A stretch of DNA of 64,000 bases from Nereocystis luetkeana (GCA_031213475.1 JARUPZ010000019.1:8400698-8464697), one strand, 5' to 3'; shown: positions 44,701 to 57,109, counted from the stretch's first letter. A program made the numbers and translations. The notes: generated by a model from the sequence alone, not told the origin.

Positions 44701-45801
44701 TCGCTTTTGTTCAAGCTTTGTTACCGTCGTCGTTTTCATATTCTACATGGTGCGTACCTGTTTTACCAAGTGAAACGTTTCTGCGCTGACGTGTATTGAA
44801 AACGTTATCCCAAGACTATTGCACAATTGCAGGGTCAGCTGAATGCATGGATAACGTCAGAAAACAAATACTCCGTACGACACCCCACCATTGTTTTCGA
44901 GACCAGACAGGGGGGTATACTTCAGGGGATTATACTGAAACCGAGCTTGTTTTTTTTACGTAAATTTGTCCAGAAATCCCTACCCAATGGCTTGTGGTTC
45001 GCTATTAACCTTTTTAGTGTTGTTGTTGTCGTTGACTTAGACTAGATAGAGTGGGAATATTGCGTGCCGTGGTACCCGGTATGCGGTTTCTGTCGTACTA
45101 ATTCGAAGTATTTTTCCCACAGAAATGGGAGCAGTACTAAAGGGGTTGCTACTACTATGATAATAAGGAGAACGTGACGTATGTCCCTAACTGGTGAAGC
45201 TCAACACACACCATATATACCTATCCAATCAAAGAACGGGCAACGCAGTAGCTTATTGCAGTTCGGAGTTTGAACACCTGAAGGTATCTATCACGCTCCT
45301 CATTTCCACCCTTCTATAAAAAAAAAAAGCTCGCGGTATATCGGCTGTTTGGAATACTTATACTCCAATACAGTACCTACCATTTCGAAGGCTGGAGAGA
45401 GCCAAAAACAGGGTTCGTCGAATTCGATCCTAGACGATGGTCAAACTTTTCACACAGGTAGGTCACCAACAAGCACGGAATAATCACACAGCAGTCATAC
45501 ACAAGGACGCTGGTCACACTTGGACTTTGCATTGCTGCAATGATGCCGTAGGGCCAGATTACCAGAGATGGTCTTCTCAGCTCAGCTATTTATTACAGGT
45601 GTGTGATATAGTTGCAACAAGTATTAACGGTACCATTTTGAGCTGAAATCCGGGAAGCGCATTATTATAGACAGACACGTCCAAGCCTCTGGCGGCATGG
45701 AACATTTTTCTTACAACCGGAGCATGCTTTGGGTGTGAAATGAAAAAACAAGGATGGGGGGAAATGGAGACCCCCTACCCTTAAGACTTGAATTTTTCCC
45801 T
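41750..45801 (+). repeat. Segmental duplication, module B, copy 1 (4.05 kb)
   Basis: It aligns collinearly with 58903-63095 from CCGGAG(A/G)TTAGCTAC to TTAAGAC(T/G)TGAATWTTTCCCT. Long stretches are above 97% identical (42064-44600), with more divergence and microsatellite length changes after about 44600. Shared open frames occur on both strands. The duplication lies between the putative exon 1 and the other exons of the MFS gene. It might be a large mobile element whose class I cannot tell; no terminal repeat was found. Confidence 0.9.
42174..42677 (-). CDS. Conserved frame in the duplication, unrecognised (copy 1)
   Basis: 167 residues with segments PPDYQFAFVSCGCLNVPGKL and PHRHLTPRQMRENLDGIDDS. 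The copy at 59327-59830 differs at only about two residues, but the DNA there is almost identical, so this does not prove selection. A further minus frame upstream at 42690-43037 (RIFVTLVNPLWGQQAEAVFV) may be another exon of the same unit. A plus-strand frame overlaps at 42064-42426, so even the strand is uncertain. Confidence 0.25.
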   Translation of the reverse strand: MSECPTQEYNHPRDIKGVTTLHTSAGRIYIETVHTLHASYAIIFNLNSIIRTARTSRAPPSWTRIAARLTHFFSGAYNSHSPPDYQFAFVSCGCLNVPGKLVGCTAHNTPSAFVLLPNVIVVFFLCPHRHLTPRQMRENLDGIDDSTATLCPPDLEQLDGLHTICSN

Positions 45802-46333
45802 TATTTGGCCTCCAAACATGCCCATAATTACTCCTGCTAGAGTCTCTACCCCCAAATAATGTGGCATTCCATTTGTTTCGCAGGCCCCTTTATTCAATTT
45901 ATTTCCAGCCTCCCATATTCCCTTCCTAATTACTTCCTTCACTGTGGCCCTACCGCCGTGGGGGCGAGGGTCCGGGGAGCGGGGGGGGCGCATATTCTCT
46001 AATCACAAGTACTAGGCGTTTTTGTACTGGGGGTGAGCGAAAAATTGATGTTTAGCACAATTCGGCTCCCTGGACCAAAACTCAGCTCTCTCCCCTCAGT
46101 TTCGGCTTAAAGACAAAAAAGAAAAGTCGCGATAGATAACCATCCAAGGTGCCATATTATTTCCCCCAGGTTGAGATTGCCCGTCTAGGACAGAAGCAGA
46201 GTTCCCCGTTCGGAGACTTGCATCTATGTAGCCACCATTGACAGTATCAACGCAATCGTACCGTCGGTGTAATTTACGCCACTCAGTATCTATCTCCTTG
46301 CACGCCCCTCGCACCCCCTTTCTGTCAACCAAG
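45802..46333. other. Between duplication and MFS exon 46334, no exon found
   Basis: A 70-residue minus frame (45781-45993) with MPHYLGVETLAGVIMGMFGG overlaps the duplication edge and is unassigned. Two AG sites near 46100 and 46170 lead only to short frames that do not resemble helix 1. Confidence 0.4.
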
Positions 46334-49300
46334 GCATGCTATTCGGTGCGGCGTTCTGGTCCGTCTACGCCGACAAACGAGGTCGCCGTGACGGCTTCAT
46401 CCTGTCGCTGGCCTGCATCTTTGTGGGGGGGCTGGCCTCAGTGTTCGCCCCATCCTTCCTTTGGCTTCTGCTTTTCCGCGCCATCGTTGGTTTCGGCATC
46501 GGTGGTAGTATTCCCGTAACGACAGTACTCATCTCTGAACTTGTCCCAACCAACTACCGGGCGACGGCACAGACCCTCATGTACGGGATTGTTTGGGCAG
46601 CTGGTCTGACAACCGCGTCTCTGATAGGATTGGTTCTCAGCAAAGCCTTCGGACCCGGGTGAGCGAGCGAATACATCCAATATTTGACCGACTGTTTGCT
46701 GAGCTGGATTTAACCAATCTCATTGCAAGGGTGTGTACAGTATCATACCGTCGCAGTGGCGCCTGACCCCGCCGGTGGAACACAAATTTCTCCAAAACAA
46801 GGCCCATCAAACTGCGGGCGCGCCCTGCCCCTGCCTCCAATAAAACAAGTACTGCAGGTATGATGATCCTGTGTCGCCTATGGGTAGTTGAACAAGGTAA
46901 CCTTGCCTCATGCTGTAGGGTGTGGGCCCTTTAGCGACTGCAGTCATCAACATTTGGACATGCTGACGAACCACATGCTGAAGTCCGCAGCATACGAACG
47001 TTTCGTCGCTGTCTCGCTCAGAGTAACGAATTACGTCGCATGTCGTTCCCGCGTGAAACATCGCTGAAATCGTCGCCCTTATCAGACGAGAAGAGGAGAT
47101 GTGGAGGTGGCTCCTGGCATTGACGTCGATGCCCGGAGCTATGTTTGTGGTTGCTTGCAAAGTTCTCCCGGAGAGCCCGCGTTACCTGAGCATCGTGGGA
47201 AAGCACGATGAAGCTGTCAAGGTGCGTGTCGGTCGGTGCTGTTGTTGAGTGGTTGTTTCTGTTGCAATGGGTTTAAAGTCACCCCACGGTAGGGGGTGCA
47301 CGTTTTGGGCAAAATTTTTCTGACCAATTGAGTTCCTTAAGTGAGGAACTACCAGTTAGGATTAAAATTTTACTCGTATAATCGTTCTAGGACTAGCGCA
47401 TACAGGTGCTGGTTGGGTGGCACGAACGAATTTATTCCAAGTATTGTATCTGGTGATATATTGATCTCCTAATGTGAGGGGCTTAGGAACTTCTGGTGCA
47501 CCCCTGCCGTGGGATAGCTAGATACTAGAAGTAGTTGTTTTGTCTAGCGTTCGGCCGGAAGGTGTGATACCTTAATATTCCGTCCACGACGATCCATTGT
47601 ACCGTTGTCCTTCCCCTCAGGTCATTGAGGAAATGGCGAGGGTGAACGGAGTATACAACGTGCTGGGCGTGGAGCTGTCGCAGCTGACGAATGACGAAGA
47701 ACGTGTCGGACTTAACATTGAACCCACAGCCATGAATCCCACCAGGAGTGCGAACGGCGCTAGTGCATGGGATATCCGTGAATTGTTCCGTACGCCAGTT
47801 TTGCGAAGAGCGACAATTTCCACGTGGGTGGTGTAAACCAAGCTGAGATATTGGTCATCAGGCGGTCGACTCGTTATCGCTACTTTGAATGCAGTAAGCG
47901 ACTTTTAAATTGAACACGAGACTTATGAACGACGTTCCGCGAGTCACATCTGCCCTTTGTTCGGAGGCAACTCTTGTGGTAACCAGTCGCGGCGCAGATC
48001 TGCCGGTTCTAATGCAGTTTTTGCCCCTGACGTGATTGAGTACAGCCGCACCATGATCGACGATCGGAGTGACGAATTACATAACAAACGTTTTGCCATG
48101 AGTTACTCGTACCGTGTTTTTTTAACAGGCCCTGACTGACACCCGTTTGCGCCACTCCTCGATGTTTCTTGGGTTCCTCCCGTCCTCACCGCCTACGTGG
48201 GATCGCGATACTGCCGATATCGCAGCTGGATGATTTGGCTCTTCTTGAACATGAGGTGGGGACCACGGTTCTTGTTGTTGTCGCTACCGTTGCGTTATGC
48301 ACTGCTGTATTCCAGTACACGGTACTCATGCGTTATTGCAGTGTACGTGAAGAAGGTATTCGCTCCTCGTGTGACCACAGCACTTCGGAGAGAGCGGTGG
48401 GCAGAACACCTCTCGGGTTTCATGTATGTGTATCATAACCTCATATCTGGTGCGGTTTTCCAGAGGGAGATCAACGCCCGTTCTGAATGAGGAAGGACTT
48501 CAGCACGTTGATTCTGTGCAAAACGCAACCTGGATGTGTTTCGCTCGGGTATCGTTTCCTAGATACTCTGTTTATATTAATTGAAGAAATCGAAAGTCTT
48601 GGTATTCGTCCTTTGCAGTTCGTCAGCCGTGACTCTTTGTCCGCTGAGCCGACGGGGACGTCGCCGCTTGTTTCGAGGAAATGAACTGCAATCGTGGGAA
48701 ACTTGTTTCACGTTTCACGATACGCTCGCCGCATGTAGAAGAGATGAAACCGTCCAACCGCGTCAGTTGGTCTGAGCACTCCCATTCGCTCCGCCTTGCC
48801 CAGCTACTACGGCGTGACATTTCTGCTGCCCAAGTACTACAAGGAGATATTCGCTGACACTGACGGCTTCGTGTACATCTTTAGTGCCATGCTTGGAGTG
48901 GTGGTGACCCCGGGTGCGTGATTACAGAAGGGGTCAGGGCACGGTAGCCAGGGGAGATCTTTGGGAGGAGGGCTGTCGGAACGGTGCAAGTCATCGTAGT
49001 GACATATCCGGTGCATGTTCGCCGGAAACTGGAGCTGGGACCCCAACCGAACCTTGAACATAAACAAATGTGCATGCTGACGACAGGTGTGCGGCGAGGG
49101 AAGACAAGGGTTCGATCCATCATCACGTAGACCAAGAACTCTGAATGAAACGGATGTTTCCGCCCTGTCACCGCTTTTGCCTTCCCCCCAGGCTCCGTGT
49201 TTGCGATGTGGTTGTGCTCTGAAGATCGGCTCGGTCGCGTGGGCACCATGAAGTGGTCGTCTTTGGCGACGGCGGTGATGATACTGTTCATGGCATTGTC

Positions 49301-50989
49301 TCACGGCACCCCGGCACTCTTCCTTTCAACGTCTATTGTGACATTTTTCGCATTCGGTAAGCGGTGCGCATATATATGCATTTTGCTGCACTGTGAGGTT
49401 TCGCACTCACACTCCCCCCGTGGCTACCACAGCTCGATCCGTTTTCCAGGGGTACTCCTTAGCGATTCGCCGCAAAAGAACCGGTAGGAAATGAAGATCA
49501 CAGTTTGTTGTGGCCGACCAGAGCTAAAAAAGGCCAAACACTACATTCTGAGGAACTAGGAGGCCGTATATCGGCCAGCGGAGAGACCGTGACCGGCATG
49601 CTATATCTAACTAAACGCGGCTCCTTGCTCGATGTTACGCGTACCGTACGCTTGCCTGCAGGCCCAGAACCCCGATGCGCCTGTTGACCAAATATCTGCG
49701 TGGTGACGTTGTGGCACTCGTAGTACATAAGACCCGCTTTGAGAACATCTTATCGCGCAGTGCTTCACAGAAACGGCTGTGCGTCGCGCCTAAAGTAGCC
49801 GCCTCTACCTCCTCGGAACCCTGGTGCGCTGTCCCGTTCACATGAAGTCGACAAACGCTTAATACCTTAACCAAAACGAATTGTCTCTTGCCTGCTTTCA
49901 CATCCATAGGGGTGTCGGTGGTCGTCAGTGCGGTTGTCACACCCGAGTTATTTACCACCAAGCATCGTGCACTAGGGATGGGTAGCGCCACGAGTTTGTC
50001 GCGTATGGGAGGTGAGTGCGTACTTAGCGGTAGAAATAAACCGACAGATTCCTCGACATATTTGGGCACGCCTAACGGTTATACCGTCGCTGTCATGCAT
50101 AAAGGGCAACCAAGGACAACGCGTGAAAATTAATAATCACACTATGGATATGTGTACCAAACGTGCTAATATTTGGGGACGCGGCCAAATATTTTCATTT
50201 CCTAGTATTTGTGCTTCATAGGAAACCCGCATGTGACTCGAAGATACAACCCGATGGAAGACACCATTTCCTGTCAACGTTCGTAGCGAAACAGGGGCTC
50301 GTTGTTCAAGCAATTACGGAAGGTATTGTGCCGGCAGGTAATATGGCCTCGTGCCACTGTGGGCCGCAGCCGGTTGCGCGCAGCCAATGTAAAGTTGACA
50401 AGTTGCCCGAATGGCCTATGGCATCTGCATACATACTCTCTTGGTGTGTTGTTCTGTCTGGTGGCAGGTATGCTGACCCCCGTTCTGGCCGAGGTTTTGT
50501 ACGAGAAAGACCCGATCTGGCCCTTGGCGGTCTTCGGTCCGTTGATGATCGTGGTGACGATCTTCTCATGTAAGTAGTTTCCTTCGGCTCACAGCACGCA
50601 TAATGAGCCACCCATGATCGCTTCTCCCAGTATCTGCCTCCTCCTTCCTTGGTGTTATGTCTTCTCGACTACTGTAGGACTACATGAGGCGTGTATCTGC
50701 CTGTTGATTTGCCCCTCTCGTCTTACACTTATGTCAGAAGCTCCTGCGAGTTGGAGGACTACGCGCTCTTAGACTGTGCGACATAAACGACATGAACTTG
50801 TTGTACGTCCATACTGTTGGGTTTCTAACGAATATATATGCCACCCCTCTCCTTTGCTTGACAGGTGTCATTCCTTTCGAAACAGCGGGAAGAAAGCTAG
50901 ACGATGATAGCTCCGATTACGGAGGCAACAGAGCACCGTGGGCAGATGTCAATGCTGGGACGAAGCCCGCGATCTGTCCCCTTGAATGA
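46334..50989 (+). CDS. MFS transporter, SV2/SVOP-like (sugar-porter type), 5' exons missing
   Basis: Nine exons join in phase: 46334-46658, 47086-47221, 47621-47823, 48226-48255, 48804-48913, 49192-49356, 49910-50011, 50468-50569, 50865-50989 (TGA). All introns are GT-AG, 278-553 bp. The product is 432 residues plus an N-terminal part not found. It is a membrane carrier of the major facilitator superfamily, probably moving a small organic solute; the substrate cannot be told. Signatures: the loop 2-3 motif YADKRGRRDGF, a helix 4-5 block LFRAIVGFGIGGSIPVTTVL, LPESPRYLSIVGKHDEAVK after helix 6, the second-half motif CSEDRLGRVGTM, and TPELFTTKHRALGMGSATSL before the last helices. The first exon here starts at helix 2 (GMLFGAAFW) in phase 1, so one or more exons with helix 1 lie upstream, possibly after 40956-41051. 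The conserved reading argues for a real or recently active gene. Confidence 0.9.
48226..48255 (+). other. 30-nt microexon of the MFS gene
   Basis: Between a CAG acceptor and a GTGGGG donor, it encodes WMIWLFLNM plus split codons on each side. Joining phase-2 ends gives ATIST-WMIWLFLNM-SYYGVTF, restoring a complete helix 7. Without it the helix would lack nine to ten residues. Confidence 0.85.
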
Positions 50990-51529
50990 TATGAAACGCT
51001 TCCCACAACCTACTATCGCTTTCAACGCAGCGTATGCACCTCCTCTCCGATGAATTTGCGCGACCAATATCATGCCGTGGTTTCAATCGATCCCTTGTTG
51101 GTGACGTTGGAGTGCACGGGCGCTTGCGAAAGGGAATCAGGTAGAAAATGAAGAGGTTTGTTATTGCAATTTCTATAAAGGATGATCCAGGATATACCCG
51201 TAGTTGTGAGCAGTGGAGCCTGCCACTCATGAGATTAATGACGCTCGTTTACTCGTTGAGACTTGGCTGGAGGCGTGTGTTTCAATAGGTAATAATTGAG
51301 TGCTTATTACCTATACAAAAGCTCCGGAGTGGGCGTAGTAGGGGCGGCGCAAGAAGTACTGGGTACCTCGAAAGCAGCAGAACATCAACATTCTACACAG
51401 CAGCAACGACAGCAGCAACCACACTGGACACGTCGCACCATTTGTTTTCGCTACACAGGGTGGATATTCTAATACCAAGTGAAAAATCCCTAGGTTTACC
51501 TGGGGTCTTCTGCTGCGGATATTCCAAAA

Positions 51530-51562
<33 letters not shown>

Positions 51563-51992
51563 AGACCGCCCTCAAAAGGAAACTCCAACCCTCGCAAAAT
51601 CTGGTCCCAAACCGCCCACGAGGTTGACGTGCATACCTCGCGAACCGATAGCGGACACGCATACAAGCAGTCTGGGCCAACTTTTGGCTTCAACGGAGCC
51701 CTATGTCTTGAGCTACGCATCCTAGCCCGCGCGCTTGTAGACAATCGCTTCTACCAGGGTCGGTACAGGCAGCGAAATATTTTGCAAATTGTCTACAGCA
51801 CATCGCTCGTACCAAAATTGAGACCACCTTGTAGGAGCATGGGTCGCTCAGCGGGATTGACCAACGGCGTTAATGAGGTCGTTGCTCGCCGCTTGCAAAC
51901 GGCCGTGCAAGGTCGCTTCTGACTGCAACGTCTTGACCTCATGGGTCATATATATTTTGGCGTTTTACGGTAGGCTTGCTTCCTGATGTACT
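50990..51992. other. Downstream of the MFS gene; CTGT microsatellite
   Basis: A CTGT repeat of eight units lies at 51531-51562. It is followed by a frame to 51922 with no recognised motif. No other gene. Confidence 0.5.
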
Positions 51993-52347
51993 GCTACGGT
52001 GGTAATCCAAGGATCCGAGGGGTTTCCAAAAGTGGACACGGCATGTAGGCAACGGGGATAATGCGAATTGAACCCGGACACTGGGGATGTGAGCAGACGG
52101 TCACAACCTTTCTCCACCTCTTCAGCTTCTTATACTTCGTCCCGTGGCCGGCAGTGTGCCCCTACACCTAACGAATAACGACTGAGACAACTGTGAGATG
52201 GATCAGGCGTACGTTCCGCAAGCTGGGTGGAACCATGGGAATGCAGGTGGCAGTCTTTGCTGCGAACTGAAAGATCTTGAGCGTGTGAAAGGGTGCCAGA
52301 CGGCCTAAACGAAGTAATACATGATTATTTTAGAGTGGGAATATATC
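51993..52347 (+). repeat. Segmental duplication, module A, copy 1 (355 bp)
   Basis: It matches 58547-58902 at about 95%, from TACGGTGGTAATCCAAGGAT to TAGAGTGGGAATATAT. In the second copy this module is directly followed by module B; here it is 6.2 kb downstream of module B. Confidence 0.9.
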
Positions 52348-52699
52348 TGAGCATCCTTTCGAGGAACATGAGCTATCGGCCGGAGAACCCGACGATAACA
52401 CGCCATCATAAATGGCACGCGCACCACTCGACTCTGTGGCATGGTCTCCAATCCGGTAGCATAGTCTGTGTCTGCAAACACCGTGGAGCGCCTAAAGAGA
52501 ACCCTCAGGGCATACTCTATGATATGTTGTTCCTGCGGGTTGATGTTGCTCCTGCTGGTCGAGGTTTCTCCGAAGGTGTGAGGGGGTTTTTGGGGGCTTT
52601 CCGTTCATTTTCTTTGTTTCCTTACCGTGGGTAGACTTGTACCTGTTATCTCTCAATACACCACAGCTAATAAGTAGCGACGCCACTAGCCAAATACCC

Positions 52700-52763
52700 C
52701 ACTCATGAACGGGAAAATACTGAAAAAAACTAAAAAACACTCCTCGTTAAGATTGACCTTACT
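52700..52763. repeat. Right-end fragment related to the MITE at 41213-41362
   Basis: It shares ACTGAAAAAAACT and ACTCCTCGTTAAGAT with the 3' part of that element; the left half is absent. Confidence 0.65.
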
Positions 52764-53509
52764 ATGAATTACTTGGTGGTTGCTTCTGTGGATGTACGTG
52801 ATACCCACATGACCACTTCCTTCTGTATACTCTGCCGGGAGAATAATACTAAAACCTGGAACATCGTCTTTCTTCGCTTGGGACTTATCAACAAACGAGA
52901 GCTGATCCCGTCCCCCCGCGAGGGGTGGTGGCTTACGCCTCGTTGAGCAGAGTCCGTCCTCTGCTGAGCTTCGGTATGCGTGAGTGTAGTAGCCCCACAC
53001 TCCCATTTCATGTGTTCAAAGCAGGTCGGTTTGGCGGATGGAGTATCCTGCAGTCTACCGCGGCATATAGTCTATATCTAGTGCGCAGCGCCCACCGCTC
53101 GTCACATTTGAGCTTTGCAAACTCAGGCGAGGGAGAGGGGGCTAGTCGAGACGCCCCGGTAGATGAAATAATGTCCCCCATACGGATCACACTAAATCAT
53201 ATATACTGGGTATAAATCATAGAGAAAATTCAGCACCCGAACAGTGAACCACACGTTCAATAATAATACAGGCATCGTAATAAATACTACAGCAATTTAT
53301 ACAACAAAATACCTTTTGCGCTAGCCAGCAACTACGCGAAACAATACTCGCACACGGGGCATGAGACAAGCCCCCTTCGTACGTCAGCGAGGGACAGAGG
53401 CGAAAAGGCATGGAGGTGAGAAGAAACGGTGAAAGGCCGTACCGCCGGTTTGCTCGCCAGAGGGCCCGCAGAGAAAATCAGGGGGGCCGGAAGAGGCGAA
53501 CAAGATAGG

Positions 53510-54160
53510 CTGCTGACGGCACCACATAACGCAGGAACGTCGCTAGATCCGTCCACAAGCTGGATTATTCGTATCTATGCTTAATACCCACTCATATACG
53601 AAGCGCTTGCAGTCGTACAGGAGCCCGCAGCATGGGAGATACCTTATTTCTGTAAGTATATAGGTATCACACTGTTGCAAGCACGGGTCGCTGTCGCTCG
53701 CTCGTTTCAGTGATTCGTATCTAAGATACGCTGCTGACGGCACCACCCAACCCATGAACGTCGCTAGATCCGTCCTCAACCTGCATAGTTCGTATGCATG
53801 CTTGATGCCCACTCATATACGGAAGCGCTTGCAGTCGTACAGGAGCTCGCAGCACGTGAGATGCCTTATCTCAGTAAGTAGGTATCGCCCGGTTGCACGT
53901 ACGGGTCGCTGTCGCTCGCTCGTTTTAGTGATTCGTATATAATATACGCTGTTGACGGCACCACCTACCGCATGAATGCCGCTAGACCCGTCAACAAGCT
54001 ACATATTTCGTACCCATGCTTGATGCCCACTCGTATACGGAAGCGCTTACAGGCGCACAGGAACAGGCGACAAGCGAGAGACCTTATCTCAATAAGTAGG
54101 TATCATACTGCCGTAAGTACGGGTCGCTGTCGCTCGCTCGTATTAGTGATTTGACTTATG
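53510..54160. repeat. Three tandem units of ~218-221 bp
   Basis: TG(C/T)TGACGGCACCAC at 53511, 53731 and 53949 marks unit starts. GGGTCGCTGTCGCTCGCTCG ends each unit. The unit length is not a multiple of three, yet each unit gives a similar ~60-residue plus frame; that is likely incidental. Confidence 0.9.
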
Positions 54161-55058
54161 ACGGTCATATAGATAGGCAGGCAGTCATGCTCCGGGTCTG
54201 TCTGTGTACGCATCGACCATACTGCAGTAGTATTAATAGGGCTCGGCGTGTTTTGTCAACTCCGTGTTGATGACTAGTGTGTCGCGTGTTCGGTCTAGTC
54301 TTCACTTCTCGCAGACATATACCGGCATGCTGCACGCAACTGCAACACTGGTTACGTAGTGCTGAAGTTACAATACTGTACAGGCAGGCTGTACGAACAC
54401 ACAACAATGTACTAACTAGTGGAGAACTCGTGAGCCACGTGTGTGATCTAGGTGTTCACGTTTCTTTGCAAGGAACCGGCAGGCTGCACAACCGTTTAAC
54501 AACGTCCGATGCTGTACGTTCCTCTGACCTATACCGGCATGCTGCGCGGAATTGAGAGTGCGAAAGGCTGCAATGCGTCAACTATACCGGCATGCTGTAC
54601 GAACGTTCATTTACGCACCGGTGTGCTGCACATTTTATTTTCGTTTGGTGTACACGCACCCACTTCTATCAATGCCGAGCACTGCCCGTTCGCAGTGCTG
54701 TTTTGTCTGCTGCGCCCCCCCATCCGGGTCGTATGTCGTTGTGTTGTTTCCTTGTTCGTTGTATGTGGCCTCAGTTCTCGGGGTTTCATTTCATCTTCAC
54801 TATTTTGCTGTTGTATTGAATGGAGTTCATACAAATATATCGTGGTCCCGCGACCTCAGCGCTTGTATTTCCTCGTACAGACTGTAGTAGTGCAAACAGG
54901 CAGGTAGAGTTAGGGTATTACGGTAGGGGTGTTGAAAGAAATGCACGGAGGCGCGCCGCTCGTAGTGCCTAGCACAATATGCACCGTGCCTGCTCATCTA
55001 TACAGTTATATATGGCATTATATACCTACCAGGTACAACAGTAGTACACCTTATGTGG
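54161..55058. other. No gene seen; CCGGCATGCTG words
   Basis: TATACCGGCATGCTG occurs near 54318, 54530 and 54583, with relatives CAGGCAGGCTGTACGAAC, CCGGTGTGCTGCAC and CCGGCAGGCTGCAC. This is a diverged local repeat with period roughly 60-80. No exon supported. Confidence 0.45.
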
Positions 55059-55640
55059 TCAGATTTAATCCCTAATCCCGTGTGATTATCGTATGCCTGC
55101 GATTTTCCATCAACCTCATGCTTGCTTGTGATCACGCTGGAGACGATTGCTAGGGATCACACCCATGTTTACCCGTAGGCAAATAAACGACTTGTTCCCG
55201 AGTGACCATGGCGCGCCGGTTCTTTGCAATCGAGTCCAGAGTTGCTTGTGATCAACCTGGAGGCGTCTGCTAGTAGCCACAGCCATGTTCTGCCGGGGTC
55301 TAATCGACTCCACGCTTGCCTGTGATCAAGCTGGAGGCGTTGAAGTAGTGAGCGCACCTTTGTTTTTCCGTAGTCATATTTTCCGCGGTCAGCTTTAATA
55401 CCTGATCCCGTGTGATTACCGCATGCCTGCGTTTAGTAATCGACCTCATTTTTGCTTGTGATCAAGCTGGAGACGGCCGCTAGCGATCATGCCTATGTTC
55501 ACCCGTGGTCAAATAAACGCCATGATCCCGAATGACCATGGCGCGCCCGTTCTTTGCAATCGAGTCCAGAGTTGCTTGTGATCAACCAGGAGATGTTTGC
55601 TAGTAAGCAGAGTCATCTTTTGCTGTGGGTCAGCTTGGAA
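55059..55640. repeat. Higher-order tandem repeat (~325-bp unit of ~90-bp monomers)
   Basis: Monomers centre on GCTTGTGATCAAGCTGGAG and occur near 55122, 55243, 55316, 55454 and 55573. The larger unit, starting GTCAG.TTTAAT.CCT.ATCC, repeats at 55059 and about 55388 with the same monomer order, including CCATGGCGCGCC.GTTCTTTG. Confidence 0.85.
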
Positions 55641-56240
55641 ACGTGGCAGCCACGGCTGCGATGTAGCGTTGCCTTACTTCCAAAGCAACTGCCCATGGCG
55701 CGATAATCATATTGTTCCCCTGTAGTGCGCGATGTTAGTTTTGATACTACTTTCAACACGGTACATGCATGATGTTCAAATCCCTACGGATGTACCAACC
55801 CGTACGTAGTTTCTAGTATTGTTATAGTGAGCTTTTGTGGGCTGATTAACTTAGGGTTGGTCGTCGGGGTCGAGAAATAGTAGCTGGTCGAGAAATAATC
55901 ATGGTATGTATATAATTAATTATAACGGTACGTAGATATGTTACAACGGATACAGCATATTCGTGCTCTCCCTTGCGTAGGTAGTGTACAAAGGGGGGTG
56001 GTGTGTATGGCTAGATTAGCGAGTCCACGAGCATACAGCCGGGACAGCCGAGCTGTAGTTCTACATATATTTCAGCTACAGCACCCAAGACGTTTCATGA
56101 CGCGGATCGCCTATCTCTTACCTGACTCGACCGTCGAGTATCTTGTGGGCCGAGCGCCAGGCGTTAGTGGGTACGCTTTGTTGTTAGGCAAGGCACGACT
56201 GACCACGTCGCCGTTCCTTGTCCCGCTCAATTTAGAGAGT
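55641..56240. other. No gene seen
   Basis: Mixed sequence upstream of the gypsy-type fragment. A plus frame at 55938-56339 shows no recognised motif. Confidence 0.4.
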
Positions 56241-56617
56241 CATGATCACGCCGCACGACACCGACCCATACTCTCAGAAACCACGCACGCCGAGACCACA
56301 CCCGCCCCCTGCGCCCTCGCTGCTTGGAGCCGTTGTTGACAGGATACCTCAGATTCATCGCGGCGCCGGGTCCCTACAGACATCAGGGGAAGAGGGCTTG
56401 ACTGACAGGCAGCTGGGCACCCCCGCGTTTCACGACAGGCTTGCCTCGGTAGGGGTGGGCAAACCGGCGGTGGCGCTTCGGCAATCAACGCGTGCGCCCA
56501 TGCCGTCCGCGTGGCTTCGTCCGCTCCCCGACCACGTAGCTCGAGCGCCGCGGGCACCTCGGGCGGCCCCGGCCCCCCCTTTCCGCACGACGTCGGCGCT
56601 TTCGCCGTCGAAGGGCG

Positions 56618-57109
56618 GTGGCCGGGCAGTGTCCAAGGGGAGGAGGCGGTGCAGAGAAAGAGACCGCGTCAGTGGTGGTGCCAATGGGTCGTGGGATGAC
56701 CTCGGTGATACCCGGGGGTAGCTCGGGTGCACCCCCCACGAGGGGAGAAGGGTTGCCGCATACCGAGCACCCGTCGGAAACTTGCGGTGGTGGAGCGGGC
56801 TATCGACGCATTGCGAGACGTGCCGGGCTTGGTGAGACGGCAGGACACTGCCAGCACGGACACCCAGGGGTCGGCAGGACGCTTTCACCACGGCGCGACC
56901 GCTTCCATTGGCCAGGGAGGTGTAGCGACGTGAGAGAGTATGTCTTGTCGTGCGGGTGCCGGCGTGGGAAGCGAACGCGTAGCCAGCGTAAAGCTATGCT
57001 GCCGGGCAGATACCTCGAGCCGTGGGAAGTTCTGGAGGTGGACTTGCTGAGGATCCCCAACACGTCCGAGGCAGCCCGCGTACGCCCCTCGATATGTGAG
57101 CGCCTCTGA
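56618..57109 (+). pseudogene. Ty3/gypsy-type integrase, zinc-finger part, truncated
   Basis: Residues 77-117 of the frame (56846-56968) read GHCQHGHPGVGRT then RFHWPGRCSDVREYVLSCGC and RRGK. This is the H-H-C-C zinc finger of retroelement integrases, including the WPG..DV..YV..C..C...K signature. The start of the catalytic core follows (WEVLEVDLL, with the first acidic residue at about 57041). The frame ends at TGA 57107, and the rest of the core is missing. Residues before about 70 may be noise. No reverse transcriptase is seen upstream. Confidence 0.7.

Noticed and set aside
53754..54154. Two similar ~60-residue frames in tandem, at first taken for a small paralogous gene pair
   Set aside because: They lie in a 218-bp satellite whose length is not a multiple of three and whose most conserved part is at the end, not along the frame.
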